DNA of 56,226 nt from an uncultured Christensenella sp. (GTDB taxonomy: Bacteria > Bacillota > Clostridia > Christensenellales > UBA1242): the NCBI GenBank assembly GCA_949841595.1, contig CATKZB010000008.1, positions 1-56,226 of the forward strand, in the 5' to 3' direction. Position 1 is the stretch's first letter; each line of letters begins with the position of its first letter. This document shows positions 26,513 through 36,214 of the stretch, piece after piece. A model generated the notes under the pieces. It was not told the origin of the DNA and made no database searches. It saw only the letters and a program-made list of their open reading frames with translations. A program made the translations under genes and the position numbers.

Positions 26513-26900
26513 TAAATGAATATAAATTCACTGAAATCGATGAAATTTCATTTTGAGAATAAAAATTTAGCACAAAAAATTTTTATGCAAAATTTTGAAA
26601 ATCAGAGAAAAATTTAGGGATTTCAAATAAACACAACTTTTACACACAAATTCACTTATAGTCACCTATTTTTAGCAAAACTTGTCCACAAAAATGTGGA
26701 AATGTGGATAACTTGTGTAGTTTTCTATATTTTTAGCCCTTAAAACTGCCATTGTATAATAATAAATCGAAATGTATAATTATTAATTTGTGGATAAGTG
26801 GAAAAGAGATGTGAATAACTTTTACATTAACACTGCACCAATTTCCTTTGACAAATCAGTCGATTATGTTTTAAAATAAACCAAATTAGGAGATATATTT
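26513..26900. other. Intergenic region with a cluster of DnaA boxes; candidate oriC or DnaA-controlled promoter
   Basis: Boxes seen: TTGTCCACA (26682-26690), TGTGGATAA (26703-26711, perfect), TGTGGATAA (26789-26797, perfect) and TGTGAATAA (26810-26818), plus a weak TGTGGAAAT at 26695. Two perfect and two one-mismatch boxes within 137 bp of AT-rich sequence are far more than expected. It lies near gyrB-gyrA, frequent oriC neighbours, but dnaA and dnaN are not in the window. The first 165 bp hold only A/T-rich sequence; no T-box-like leader for hisS is seen. Confidence 0.55.
26848..26877 (+). promoter_or_regulatory. Probable hisS promoter
   Basis: TTGACA (26848-26853), an 18-bp spacer and TAAAAT (26872-26877) lie just upstream of AGGAG and the hisS ATG. 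The same spacing and -10 type occur at glnS. Confidence 0.6.
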
Positions 26901-28217
26901 ATGGAAAAGAAAGGCTTAATAACTCCAAAAAAACTTCAAGGTTTTTGGGAACTTATGCCAAAGCAACAAATCTATTTTTCAAGTCTTTTAAATAAGTTGG
27001 AAAATGTCTTTCAACAGAATTGTTTTGTCCCCCTAGACACCCCTGTCTTGGAATATAGTGAAACACTTCTCGCAAAGAGTGGTGGTGACACTGATAAAGA
27101 AGTTTATCGTTTCACGAAAGGCTCAACTGACATGTGTATGCGTTATGACTTAACTGTTCCACTCGCAAGATTTGTTTCTATGCATAAGGAAGAACTTTCC
27201 TTCCCATTCAAGCGCTATCAGATAGGCAAGGTATACCGAGGTGAAAGACCCCAAAAAGGAAGATTCCGAGAATTTTATCAATGCGATGCTGACATAATTG
27301 GAAATGAATCGCTTTCTTTGGTTGCAGATGCTGAATGTGTAAATCTCTTGGAAAAATGCTTTGATGCTTTAAACCTTGAAGTTGAAATTCATCTTTCAAA
27401 CAGAAAAATTTTGAGTGGATTTATCGCAGAAATCAAAAAAGAAGACAAATCGAATGAAATTTTGATAGTTCTTGATAAGCTTGCAAAGATTCCTTTATCT
27501 CAAGCACAAGCTCAACTTTCTGAACTTGGTTTATCAACATCAGAAAGTGAAAAAATCATAAATTTGGCAAAAACAACAGGAAATATCAAAGAAATAAATC
27601 AAAAACTTGGCAATTTTTGCTTAAATTCACTTTTCCAAGAAGGTTTGAGTGAATTAAATGAAGTTGCAAAAACATTAAATCTATTTAACTCTAAAACAGT
27701 TACATTTGACCTTTCAATAATACGTGGGCACAATTATTACACAGGAACAGTATTTGAAGCGTTTTTGAAAAACAAACAAAATCTTGGTGCCGTTGGTGGT
27801 GGTGGAAGATTTGAAAATCTTTGCAATTATTTTTCTGATAAAGCTATGCCTGGAGTTGGAATGAGCATTGGCATCACCCGTTTGTTTGACCTTTTGATGG
27901 AACAAGATTATTTTGATTTATCAAAAACAAACGACATTGATTGTGCAATAATCACTTTTGATGAAACATTTAATGAAGGTCTGAAACTCGTCACATCTTT
28001 AAGAGAAAAAGGCATCAAAGCTGAAACATTTTATGAAAACAAAACTTTCAAATCAAAAATGAAAGAAGCCAATCGCCGTCAAGTTAAATATGTTATTATT
28101 GTTGGCGAAGATGAAATCAAAACTGAAGAATATACACTTAAAAACATGCAAACTTCAGAACAATATAAATTAAAAATTGAAGATTTAATAGAAAAGATAA
28201 AAAGTGACCGAATGTAA
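26901..28217 (+). CDS. hisS: Histidyl-tRNA synthetase
   Basis: A class II synthetase (438 residues) that charges tRNA(His). Motif 2 is in YQIGKVYRGERPQKGRFREF, followed by QCDADIIG. The histidine-A loop is SIIRGHNYYTGTVFEAF. Motif 3 is in AMPGVGMSIGITRL. The C-terminal anticodon-binding domain (about 335-438) has IDCAIITFDETF and VIIVGEDE. The start has AGGAG about 9 nt upstream. It is followed by metS after 48 nt. Confidence 0.95.
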   Translation: MEKKGLITPKKLQGFWELMPKQQIYFSSLLNKLENVFQQNCFVPLDTPVLEYSETLLAKSGGDTDKEVYRFTKGSTDMCMRYDLTVPLARFVSMHKEELSFPFKRYQIGKVYRGERPQKGRFREFYQCDADIIGNESLSLVADAECVNLLEKCFDALNLEVEIHLSNRKILSGFIAEIKKEDKSNEILIVLDKLAKIPLSQAQAQLSELGLSTSESEKIINLAKTTGNIKEINQKLGNFCLNSLFQEGLSELNEVAKTLNLFNSKTVTFDLSIIRGHNYYTGTVFEAFLKNKQNLGAVGGGGRFENLCNYFSDKAMPGVGMSIGITRLFDLLMEQDYFDLSKTNDIDCAIITFDETFNEGLKLVTSLREKGIKAETFYENKTFKSKMKEANRRQVKYVIIVGEDEIKTEEYTLKNMQTSEQYKLKIEDLIEKIKSDRM

Positions 28218-28265
28218 ATCTTGTTTATAAAAATAAATTGAGATTTTAAAATAAAAGGAAAAGTT

Positions 28266-29957
28266 ATGGAAAAGAAAAAAATTCTAGTTACATCAGCTCT
28301 GTTATATGTCAATGGTTCAGCACACTTAGGTCATATTGTTGGATGCTGGCTCCCTGGAGATATTTTCACCAGATATCACAAAACAAACGGAGATGATGTT
28401 GTTTATGTAAGTGGCACTGATGATCACGGAACATCAAGTTATATTTCAGCAAAAAATGCTGGATTAAAACCAGAAGAATATATTTCGATTATGAATGGAA
28501 AACTTAAGGATATAGCGAAAAAGTTTTGTATTGATTTCGATATTTTCAGTGGAACAAACACCCAAACTCACAAAGAAGTCACCGTTGATTTCTTCAATGA
28601 AATTTATAAGAATGGCTACACAGAAGAAAAAACAAGCAATATGTTGTTTTGCGAACACGATAAAGTAGCCTTGGCAGATAGGTTTGTTTATGGAAAATGC
28701 CCTTATTGTGGCTATGATAAAGCCTATGGTGATCAGTGTGACAAATGTGGAAAAACTTATGAACTAGATGAACTTATTGATCCAAAATGTACATTCTGTG
28801 GAAATTCTGCTGTTAAAAAGACCACAAAACATATTTATATTTCACTTGATAAGCTTCAACCACAACTTGAAAAATGGGTAGAAAGTAAAAAAGATATATG
28901 GCGTCCACATGTTTACAACATGACAACAAAATGGTTTAAAGAAGGCTTAAAACCACGTTGCATAACAAGAGATATTCCTTGGGGCATCAAAGTGCCACTT
29001 GAAGGATTTGAAGACAAAGTTTTCTATGTCTGGTTTGATGCACCTATCGGATATATTTCAATCACCAAAGAACTTGGTGGAGAAGAAATGGTAAAAGATA
29101 GATGGCAAAACAAAGATTGTGAAATATTCAACTTTATTGGAAAAGACAACATTGATTTTCATGCAATATTCTTCCCAAGCATGGAACTTGCTTGCAAAAA
29201 ATACAACCTTGCAAATAATGTTGTTGGTTTTAATTTTCTCAATTTTGAGGGACAAAAATTTTCTAAATCAAAACATATTGGAATTTTCTGTGACAAAGTT
29301 ATGGAAAACGATATTGACATCGATTCTCTGCGTGCTTATTTGGTTTCAATCTTCCCAGAAAATAAAGACAGTGACTTCACTTATGAAGGATTTAAACTCA
29401 ACACAAACGCAGAACTTGTTGGAAAATATGGAAATTTCTTCAATAGAACTTTAAATATGATAAACAAAAACTTTGCAGGAACTCTTAATATTGATTTTGA
29501 AGACATTAAAAATATGCTTGATGACAACGACAAAGAAATGATTGACGCCATTCAAACTCTTCCAAATCAAATTGGAGAATTGTTTGCAAAGACCGAATTT
29601 AGAACTGCGTATAAAGAAATAATGCGTTTCGCATCAATAGGAAACACCTATCTTGAAAAACAAGCTCCTTGGACATTAATCAAAAACGGAGATATTGATA
29701 ATGCTAAAAAAGTTTTGTATCTATGTCTTAATATGGCAAAAGCTTTAGCAATTGTCGGCAGTCCTATTATGCCTAACAAAACAGCAGAAATTTGGACAGA
29801 ACAACTCAATCTTGAAGGTTCTCCTGCCGAGCCTAATATGTGGCAAGAAGCATCGAAAATCAACATTAAAAAGACTCACAAAGTAAGTTCCCCAAAACCT
29901 TTGTTTGCAAGATTGGATGACGAAGCTATTGAAAAGCTTAAAGCACAGTTTGCTTAA
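28266..29957 (+). CDS. metG: Methionyl-tRNA synthetase
   Basis: A class I synthetase (563 residues) that charges both initiator and elongator tRNA(Met). The HIGH-type signature is AHLGH (about residues 19-23), and KFSKSKHIGIF (about 330) provides KMSKS. A zinc-binding insertion with two CxxC pairs (CPYCGYDKAYGDQCDKC; CTFCG) is present at about 139-178. The anticodon-binding helical domain follows. The C-terminal dimerisation/tRNA-binding domain found in longer MetG forms is absent, as in many Bacillota short enzymes. The Shine-Dalgarno is AAAGGAAAAG. Confidence 0.95.
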   Translation: MEKKKILVTSALLYVNGSAHLGHIVGCWLPGDIFTRYHKTNGDDVVYVSGTDDHGTSSYISAKNAGLKPEEYISIMNGKLKDIAKKFCIDFDIFSGTNTQTHKEVTVDFFNEIYKNGYTEEKTSNMLFCEHDKVALADRFVYGKCPYCGYDKAYGDQCDKCGKTYELDELIDPKCTFCGNSAVKKTTKHIYISLDKLQPQLEKWVESKKDIWRPHVYNMTTKWFKEGLKPRCITRDIPWGIKVPLEGFEDKVFYVWFDAPIGYISITKELGGEEMVKDRWQNKDCEIFNFIGKDNIDFHAIFFPSMELACKKYNLANNVVGFNFLNFEGQKFSKSKHIGIFCDKVMENDIDIDSLRAYLVSIFPENKDSDFTYEGFKLNTNAELVGKYGNFFNRTLNMINKNFAGTLNIDFEDIKNMLDDNDKEMIDAIQTLPNQIGELFAKTEFRTAYKEIMRFASIGNTYLEKQAPWTLIKNGDIDNAKKVLYLCLNMAKALAIVGSPIMPNKTAEIWTEQLNLEGSPAEPNMWQEASKINIKKTHKVSSPKPLFARLDDEAIEKLKAQFA

Positions 29958-29970
29958 AAATTTAAAAGAA

Positions 29971-30000
29971 AAAAAAGAGCAATTAATTTGCTCTTTTTTT
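29971..30000. terminator. Bidirectional terminator between metG and the giant gene
   Basis: AAAGAGCAAATTAATT-type arms pair with GCTCTTTTTTT (AAAAAAGAGCAA and TTGCTCTTTTTT) around a short A/T loop, with U runs on both strands. Transcription of metG (+) and the large minus-strand gene converges here. Confidence 0.85.
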
Positions 30001-33000
30001 ATGCCACTATTTCTCCAATGCTTTTTAAATATTCTTTTCTCCAATAATCATTGGTATAAAGCGTTTTCCCAGCATAGGTTGTATATTGATTTGTTCCCTT
30101 AACCGAATTTAATGTTAAAGGAATGTTAATCAAATTGTCTCCGATTTTCAATTCAGTTGAAACACTTTCAATAAAGTGGGCTGTTTTGAAATAATTGCCC
30201 AATTTGTCATTATTTACATTAACATTATAGCCTTCACTCATTCCTATATCTATTGACATATTTGCAACACCACTCATTCCCATAAGGTTTTCAGCATTGA
30301 TAAGCATAGAGTAAATTGAATTATCGGAATTTAAACCAAAGTCAAGAATTGCTCTTTCAATTGTTGGATGTGCATCTATCTTTGTAATTGCAAATTCAAT
30401 AACATCGTAAACTGTGTTTGTCAGACCTATTGCTTGAGCCAAAATTTGCATAATATTTGCACCTATTTGATCTTTTGTATAACTATATTTCTTAACCACA
30501 TCTTTAGCAGAACTAAAGTCTGTTGATCGACTTCCATAAGAAGTGTTAACAATATTTAAAACCCCTGCTTTATATTCGAGTGTTGTGATTCTCTTGCTCC
30601 AAGGTTCTTTTCTTGCAACAACATTATATGTTGTATACTTATCATTTCCTTTAACTGCAGTCCATGTAACCTCTCTGCTCTTTCCTACATCCAATTCCAT
30701 ATACATATAAAGCCCATCAGGATCATCCATGCTCACAAACAAATCAAAACCAACATCAACATCGCTAAACATTGGAAGACCAATCTTTGTTTTCCCTTGG
30801 AAATTAAAAGATTTCGTATTAATTGTGTTAACCACAGTGTCCACAAAAGATGAAACCTCGCTAAAGTCTATATGGGTCGCATTTCCATTTTCATCAACAA
30901 GTGGATTTTTTTCAAAATAGCTAAATTTTCCAGATTCAAAGTCATTAACTGTTATTGACAAGTTGATTATATTTTCTCCCATTGCCAAATTGTTTATTTC
31001 AATCTTATTAAGTTCTTTCTTTTCATTATTTCTTACAAAAGATATTGTTATCAAAGTGAAGTTGTTATCACCATTGATATCAAGTTTCAATGTAAGAGAT
31101 TCATCAGAAAGTTTAATCTCTTTAACCATTTTAGTTATATTTTCAATTGAACTTAACAGTTGATCAACTTTTGTTGTGCTGTCATCAACTTCAGTTTCTT
31201 TAATATTGAGCATTTCTTGCAAATATCTGAAATCTGTTGTATTTTTTGGAAGACCCAATCCACTTACAAGGCTGTCACCCAGATTAACATTTGCAAATGC
31301 CAAAGCCATTGAAATGATATCACTCAAATTTCCATTGCTTATCTTAGCCCTAAACTTGTTTCCACTTTCAATGTTGTTATTTAAATCTGTGCTATCTGCA
31401 TAATTGCTATGAGTGTAGGTGATATAGAAAGCTGGATCATCACTTGTGCTTCTGTATCGTAAATCAACCAAATGTTTTACATCCACATTTGTTGTCTGTC
31501 CATTTTCAGTTTTTGTTCCCTTTTGATGAATGTTTAAACCATCCAAATAAACTTGCAAATACTTGTTGCCAAACAACTGGAATCCACTTTGATTTTCTTC
31601 TCCATCACCCAATTCTCCAACTGCAAATCTGACATCACCACCTAAAGTGGTTGTCAAACTTCCGTCGGTCATCGATCCATCTAAACGAATTTGATAATTC
31701 ATTCCCATTGCATAGTCGTAAACTGTTTCAACTGTCTCAAGCAAAACTGTGTAAGAATTGAAATCTGTCAAATTTGTTGTGCCATAATTTGATTTAACAG
31801 CAGTGATATTTTTGTAATCATTTTCATTAACAAAGATTGAATCAAGATTCTCTACAAACTTGCCAACTGACAAATTGTTCAAATACACAGCGAAATTTAA
31901 TTTGCTTGTGATAGGTTCTTCACAATCCAATAAGAATTCTGAATAATCGTCATAAACCTCAGTGTTTGGATCATCTATGTTTGCACCCAAAACAAGTTTT
32001 GTAGGAACAATTGTGTTTTGATAATTCTGAACAAAGATTTGAGCAACAATATCAAAGAACCTTGCTTGTGCTGAATACCAAAGATTATCTTTGATTTCTA
32101 TTTGCACTCCATTTTGGGTTATATTTTCTGAAACCACAGAAACCCATGATCCATAGATTTGATCGATTGCAGGCAAAATAACTTTAAATGCTTGTGTAGT
32201 TTCTTCTATTGCATCTGCATCACAAAAACTTACACCAAATTTTTGTTCCACAAAAGCAAGCATTTCTTCAATTGTCGTAACATTTAAATCAGCAGAAATT
32301 TGCAAACCATTTATGTCAATATAAGCAGCTTCTCCGATAACATAAATATAAGAGTTTAATCCCAAAGAAGTTGTGGACAATGAAACAGCTGGCATATAAG
32401 AGCCAAGTTTTCCATTGTAATTTGGATTTTCAACAACCATTGCTGTCAAATTACCATAGAAATTATGGTTGCTATATCTGATTGCAATGTCACTTGAGAA
32501 TGCATAAACATCTTCTTGAACTTTCAAACTATTAAGCATTCCATCAACGTAATCTTCTGAATATTCTTCATAATCACTTGCAACAAAGTCTGGAATTGTT
32601 GAAACTTCTGTGTTTTTCACAAGAAGTTGAACATGTGCAACATCATAAAGATCAATTTCAATTTCTTTCAAGTTGTTTCCTTCAAAAGTAACGTTTGCTG
32701 AAATTATTTCAGAAACAGTTATCTCATTCTTATTTGAAACAACAAGATTGAACATATCTGAATCAGTTGTAAGTCCTATCACGATGTTGTTAATATAATC
32801 GCTTATTGAATAGTTGCTAATAATATTCAACAATTCTTCAAACACACCAAAATTGATAACAACACCCAAGTTGTCTGATGTCAATTTGTTTAACAATTCC
32901 TTAAAATCAACAGCTTCACTGGAATTTGAAGAATTAGATAAGTTGATTTTTAGCTTCACATTGCCAAAGCTTACATATGCCATTTGGTCTTGAATTCTCA

Positions 33001-36000
33001 CATTCAAATATTCTCCAGCTATTAAAACATCTGATATTTCAATAACATTATTGCAATATTTAAATTTTCCGACTAAATCTAGACCGTTGTAATCAACACT
33101 GAAATCAAATTCATAAATGCCTTTATTCACATAGTCTAAAACAGCATTGGCTTTGTTGATTAAATTTTCAACTGTCAAACTTGTTTCTGGAACAACAAAA
33201 TCGTCCAAAACTTGGTCATTATTTAACAGCATGTTAATCTCAATATTTTCGTCAATCTTATAGCTTAGTGATAAGTCATTTCCAGTTGTGATTAATTCGA
33301 GATTTTCATTTTCAAAAATGTTAAATGCGTTCAGATCAATTTTTCTTAAAATAGATTCAAAGTCAATATTAGTTTCTGGCAAAGTGATTTCAAATAATTC
33401 AATGATTTGTTTGAACAAATCTTGTGCATTGTTAAAGTCTCCAGAAACAACCACTTCATCTATTGAAACATAGAACATATTATTTAAAATTAAGATTTCA
33501 ATTTTGCTTTCACAAATGTTGGTAGAAACTTTCAAATAAAGTTTATCGGTTAAATCAATCTCAACATCACAATCAATTTTCAAATCATTTTCAGCATCTT
33601 TATAATTTAAAGTGATTGTTCCTTTGTGAGAAGATGTTAAATTGTAATATTCGTTTGTATCTATTGCTTGTAAGTCAAAATCAGAAATTGTCAAATTGCC
33701 ATAAACTCCAAATGTCTCTATTTCAACAGCTTTCAACATATCATTTTCAAAAGTCGCATTTGCATTGACAGAAATCGAATTAACAGCATCAAATCCAATA
33801 ATAATTTTCAGTGTGTCCAAACTTCCACTTATATCAACAGAAACTCTCTTTAACAATTCTTCAACTGAAAGACTTGAAACATCTTCACCAAAAATCTTCG
33901 TGAAAATCTCACTTGTGTTAATCTCAGAATTTAAAGCCACATTGTTGGAAACAATGCCTGTCAAAATTTCCACTAAAGCTTTGACATTTTCAACTTTAAG
34001 CACAAATTTCCTTCCAGCATAATCAACAAACAAAGTTTTTTCTTGATATCTTAAAGAAAGTTTATTTTGCCCAATTTCAATATCAGAAATCTCAAAAATA
34101 TAGTTATTTAAATCAATTTGCGCCTTTCCTGCAAGTTGAATATTCTCATAATTCACCACAAAGTCAAAAGCATATTCTTTTGATTCAACATACTTCTTAA
34201 CATTTTCAATTTTGTTTAAAACGCTTTCAACATTATCAGTTATTGCAGGCAAAGTTATGCTTTTGTTCGTAGCTGAAATTTCAACATTTACTTTTATATC
34301 TCCATTCTGATAAGATATCAATCCAATTGAGTCGTTAATCGAAACTTCAACTGTATGAGTAAGATATTCAATCACAGCCACATAATCTTGCTGAGAATAA
34401 AGTTTGATATTGTTTAATACATCTTTCAAAATTGTAATTATTGTTTCAAGTTCAATTTCATTTTTCATTAAATCATTTTTATTTAAATCAACATTCAAAC
34501 CAAAAATTTCATTGATTCTTGAAATATAAGTTTCTAAATCAGAAATATCTCCTTCAACAGCCACTTCTCCAACAACCATCAAAATCTGATTGTCGTTGAT
34601 GTAAACAGCCAATTCTTCGCCAAAAAGATTAAGGTTGATTTGTGCCAACAATTTTTCAGAAAAATCCACCACATAATCTGCAGAAATCACGTTTTCTTTG
34701 TAGTTTACATTGATTTTTCCACCAAGTTGTTTTGCTGTCAAAATTTCATCAACTAAATCTGCAACAGGAAGCAAATTGGTTACATCGTAATAGTCTCCAC
34801 CTATTTCAAAACCTTGAGAGTTTACTGCAAAATTAGCAACAACATTAACAGAATCTTTTGATAAAACAATTTGACTTAAATTTGAATCTTGCTCAAACAA
34901 TTCAACTTTCAAACCATTGTTCCAAAGCATTGCAAAACTATTTTCTTCATATTCCACAGAATCAGGCAAATATTCATTTAACTTTTCAGAATTTTCAAAA
35001 GCTCCACCAAGAAGATTTAACAATTCTGCTTTAATGTCTACTTTGTCGAAATCCCCTTGTGAAATTTCATCTAAAATCGACTTGATATATTCCGATACTG
35101 TCTTTGATGTTTGATTTACAAAAATTGCATCTAGCTTATCTTTCCAAACTTTATAATCTGCAATCTTAAATGATAGTTTCAAATTTTCTGCATCAACATA
35201 AACAATATCATTTTGGTAAGAAACCGAAACTGTAATCCCTTCAATGCAAGTTTCTGCTTTAAAACTTGTTTGTTCGGAATTATCAATGTATAATTTTCCA
35301 GTATAAACTTTGTTGTCAATTGTTGAATTAAAATCAGCAACAACATAATTATTTGCAAACAGATTTTGAGCATAGCCTGCAAATTGTGTCAGTCCACTCA
35401 TGTCAATCACAGTTTCTTCAGTTGGAACAACTATTCTGTCAGCATTGTCATCTGAGTTCATTTCAACTTTTGGAGCATTAAATTTTATTGCATTGCCTTT
35501 GATGAGAATGTCTTTAAGTTTAGCTTGAGTAATATTAAAATTTTCGTCACAAATCACTTGTGCTGAAATTGCACTTCCAAAGCCAATTATAAATTCATAT
35601 CCTTCTTCTTCAATCTTTTTTGCATCAATCTTTAATTGTGATTGCAAATCAGCCACATTGAAATTGGAAAAATCTATTCCCAAAAATTCTCCGATTTCAT
35701 CTATAAAACTTAAATCAATATCCAAGTTTTTTGTGATAAAATCAATCACTCCAGACAGATCCATTTCACCAGAACCGTTTGAAGTTGTATCAAATTTGTA
35801 AGTGTTGTTTTCAATCGTTAAATACAAATCAGGAGAAACAAAAACTGCTCCCACATCAAATGTTTGCCCATTATAAATCAAATCCAAATCCAACGACAAA
35901 TTGTTTGTAAGCAAATCATAAGCAACATTCCCTTGCATAGACAAAGAAACAGTTTTGTCATTATTTTCAAATGATAAATCCAGTCCTTCAACATAAACAT

Positions 36001-36214
36001 TTTTGAAAGACATCATGTTTTCAACAAAACTTCCAAAATAAGAATCATCGCCAGCATTAGCATCATCAACAGGAAGTGTGATAACTGATGATTTTACATC
36101 ACCAAAAAGTTGAACATAACCAAAGAAAACTGCAAGAGCCACAAAAATATATAATGTGAAAACTCTAAACATCTTTGGCAACAAGCTACCTGATTTTTTG
36201 ATAGGTCCTTCCAT
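29999..36214 (-). CDS. Giant membrane-anchored secreted repeat protein
   Basis: The 2071-residue protein has a basic N terminus and one membrane helix (about residues 18-38), with everything after it outside. It consists of degenerate beta-rich repeats. A module starts YAFDFVVNYENIQLAGKAQI (near residue 681) and recurs as YEFDFSVDYNGLDLVGKFKY (near 1036), a spacing of about 355. Earlier, more diverged copies begin near 290 and 505, each with stretches like EISDIEIGQNKLSLRYQEKT and acidic/Asn-rich helices between. The fold resembles lipoprotein or LolA-type beta sheets but no family was recognised. It overlaps the upstream gene by 1 nt (TAATG), with GAGGAGGTG as Shine-Dalgarno. Confidence 0.7.
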   Translation of the reverse strand: MEGPIKKSGSLLPKMFRVFTLYIFVALAVFFGYVQLFGDVKSSVITLPVDDANAGDDSYFGSFVENMMSFKNVYVEGLDLSFENNDKTVSLSMQGNVAYDLLTNNLSLDLDLIYNGQTFDVGAVFVSPDLYLTIENNTYKFDTTSNGSGEMDLSGVIDFITKNLDIDLSFIDEIGEFLGIDFSNFNVADLQSQLKIDAKKIEEEGYEFIIGFGSAISAQVICDENFNITQAKLKDILIKGNAIKFNAPKVEMNSDDNADRIVVPTEETVIDMSGLTQFAGYAQNLFANNYVVADFNSTIDNKVYTGKLYIDNSEQTSFKAETCIEGITVSVSYQNDIVYVDAENLKLSFKIADYKVWKDKLDAIFVNQTSKTVSEYIKSILDEISQGDFDKVDIKAELLNLLGGAFENSEKLNEYLPDSVEYEENSFAMLWNNGLKVELFEQDSNLSQIVLSKDSVNVVANFAVNSQGFEIGGDYYDVTNLLPVADLVDEILTAKQLGGKINVNYKENVISADYVVDFSEKLLAQINLNLFGEELAVYINDNQILMVVGEVAVEGDISDLETYISRINEIFGLNVDLNKNDLMKNEIELETIITILKDVLNNIKLYSQQDYVAVIEYLTHTVEVSINDSIGLISYQNGDIKVNVEISATNKSITLPAITDNVESVLNKIENVKKYVESKEYAFDFVVNYENIQLAGKAQIDLNNYIFEISDIEIGQNKLSLRYQEKTLFVDYAGRKFVLKVENVKALVEILTGIVSNNVALNSEINTSEIFTKIFGEDVSSLSVEELLKRVSVDISGSLDTLKIIIGFDAVNSISVNANATFENDMLKAVEIETFGVYGNLTISDFDLQAIDTNEYYNLTSSHKGTITLNYKDAENDLKIDCDVEIDLTDKLYLKVSTNICESKIEILILNNMFYVSIDEVVVSGDFNNAQDLFKQIIELFEITLPETNIDFESILRKIDLNAFNIFENENLELITTGNDLSLSYKIDENIEINMLLNNDQVLDDFVVPETSLTVENLINKANAVLDYVNKGIYEFDFSVDYNGLDLVGKFKYCNNVIEISDVLIAGEYLNVRIQDQMAYVSFGNVKLKINLSNSSNSSEAVDFKELLNKLTSDNLGVVINFGVFEELLNIISNYSISDYINNIVIGLTTDSDMFNLVVSNKNEITVSEIISANVTFEGNNLKEIEIDLYDVAHVQLLVKNTEVSTIPDFVASDYEEYSEDYVDGMLNSLKVQEDVYAFSSDIAIRYSNHNFYGNLTAMVVENPNYNGKLGSYMPAVSLSTTSLGLNSYIYVIGEAAYIDINGLQISADLNVTTIEEMLAFVEQKFGVSFCDADAIEETTQAFKVILPAIDQIYGSWVSVVSENITQNGVQIEIKDNLWYSAQARFFDIVAQIFVQNYQNTIVPTKLVLGANIDDPNTEVYDDYSEFLLDCEEPITSKLNFAVYLNNLSVGKFVENLDSIFVNENDYKNITAVKSNYGTTNLTDFNSYTVLLETVETVYDYAMGMNYQIRLDGSMTDGSLTTTLGGDVRFAVGELGDGEENQSGFQLFGNKYLQVYLDGLNIHQKGTKTENGQTTNVDVKHLVDLRYRSTSDDPAFYITYTHSNYADSTDLNNNIESGNKFRAKISNGNLSDIISMALAFANVNLGDSLVSGLGLPKNTTDFRYLQEMLNIKETEVDDSTTKVDQLLSSIENITKMVKEIKLSDESLTLKLDINGDNNFTLITISFVRNNEKKELNKIEINNLAMGENIINLSITVNDFESGKFSYFEKNPLVDENGNATHIDFSEVSSFVDTVVNTINTKSFNFQGKTKIGLPMFSDVDVGFDLFVSMDDPDGLYMYMELDVGKSREVTWTAVKGNDKYTTYNVVARKEPWSKRITTLEYKAGVLNIVNTSYGSRSTDFSSAKDVVKKYSYTKDQIGANIMQILAQAIGLTNTVYDVIEFAITKIDAHPTIERAILDFGLNSDNSIYSMLINAENLMGMSGVANMSIDIGMSEGYNVNVNNDKLGNYFKTAHFIESVSTELKIGDNLINIPLTLNSVKGTNQYTTYAGKTLYTNDYWRKEYLKSIGEIVA

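Noticed and set aside
26513..26900. T-box riboswitch upstream of hisS
   Set aside because: No T-box core (AGGGTGGxACCGCG-like) or specifier stem is visible; DnaA boxes and a plain promoter explain the gap.
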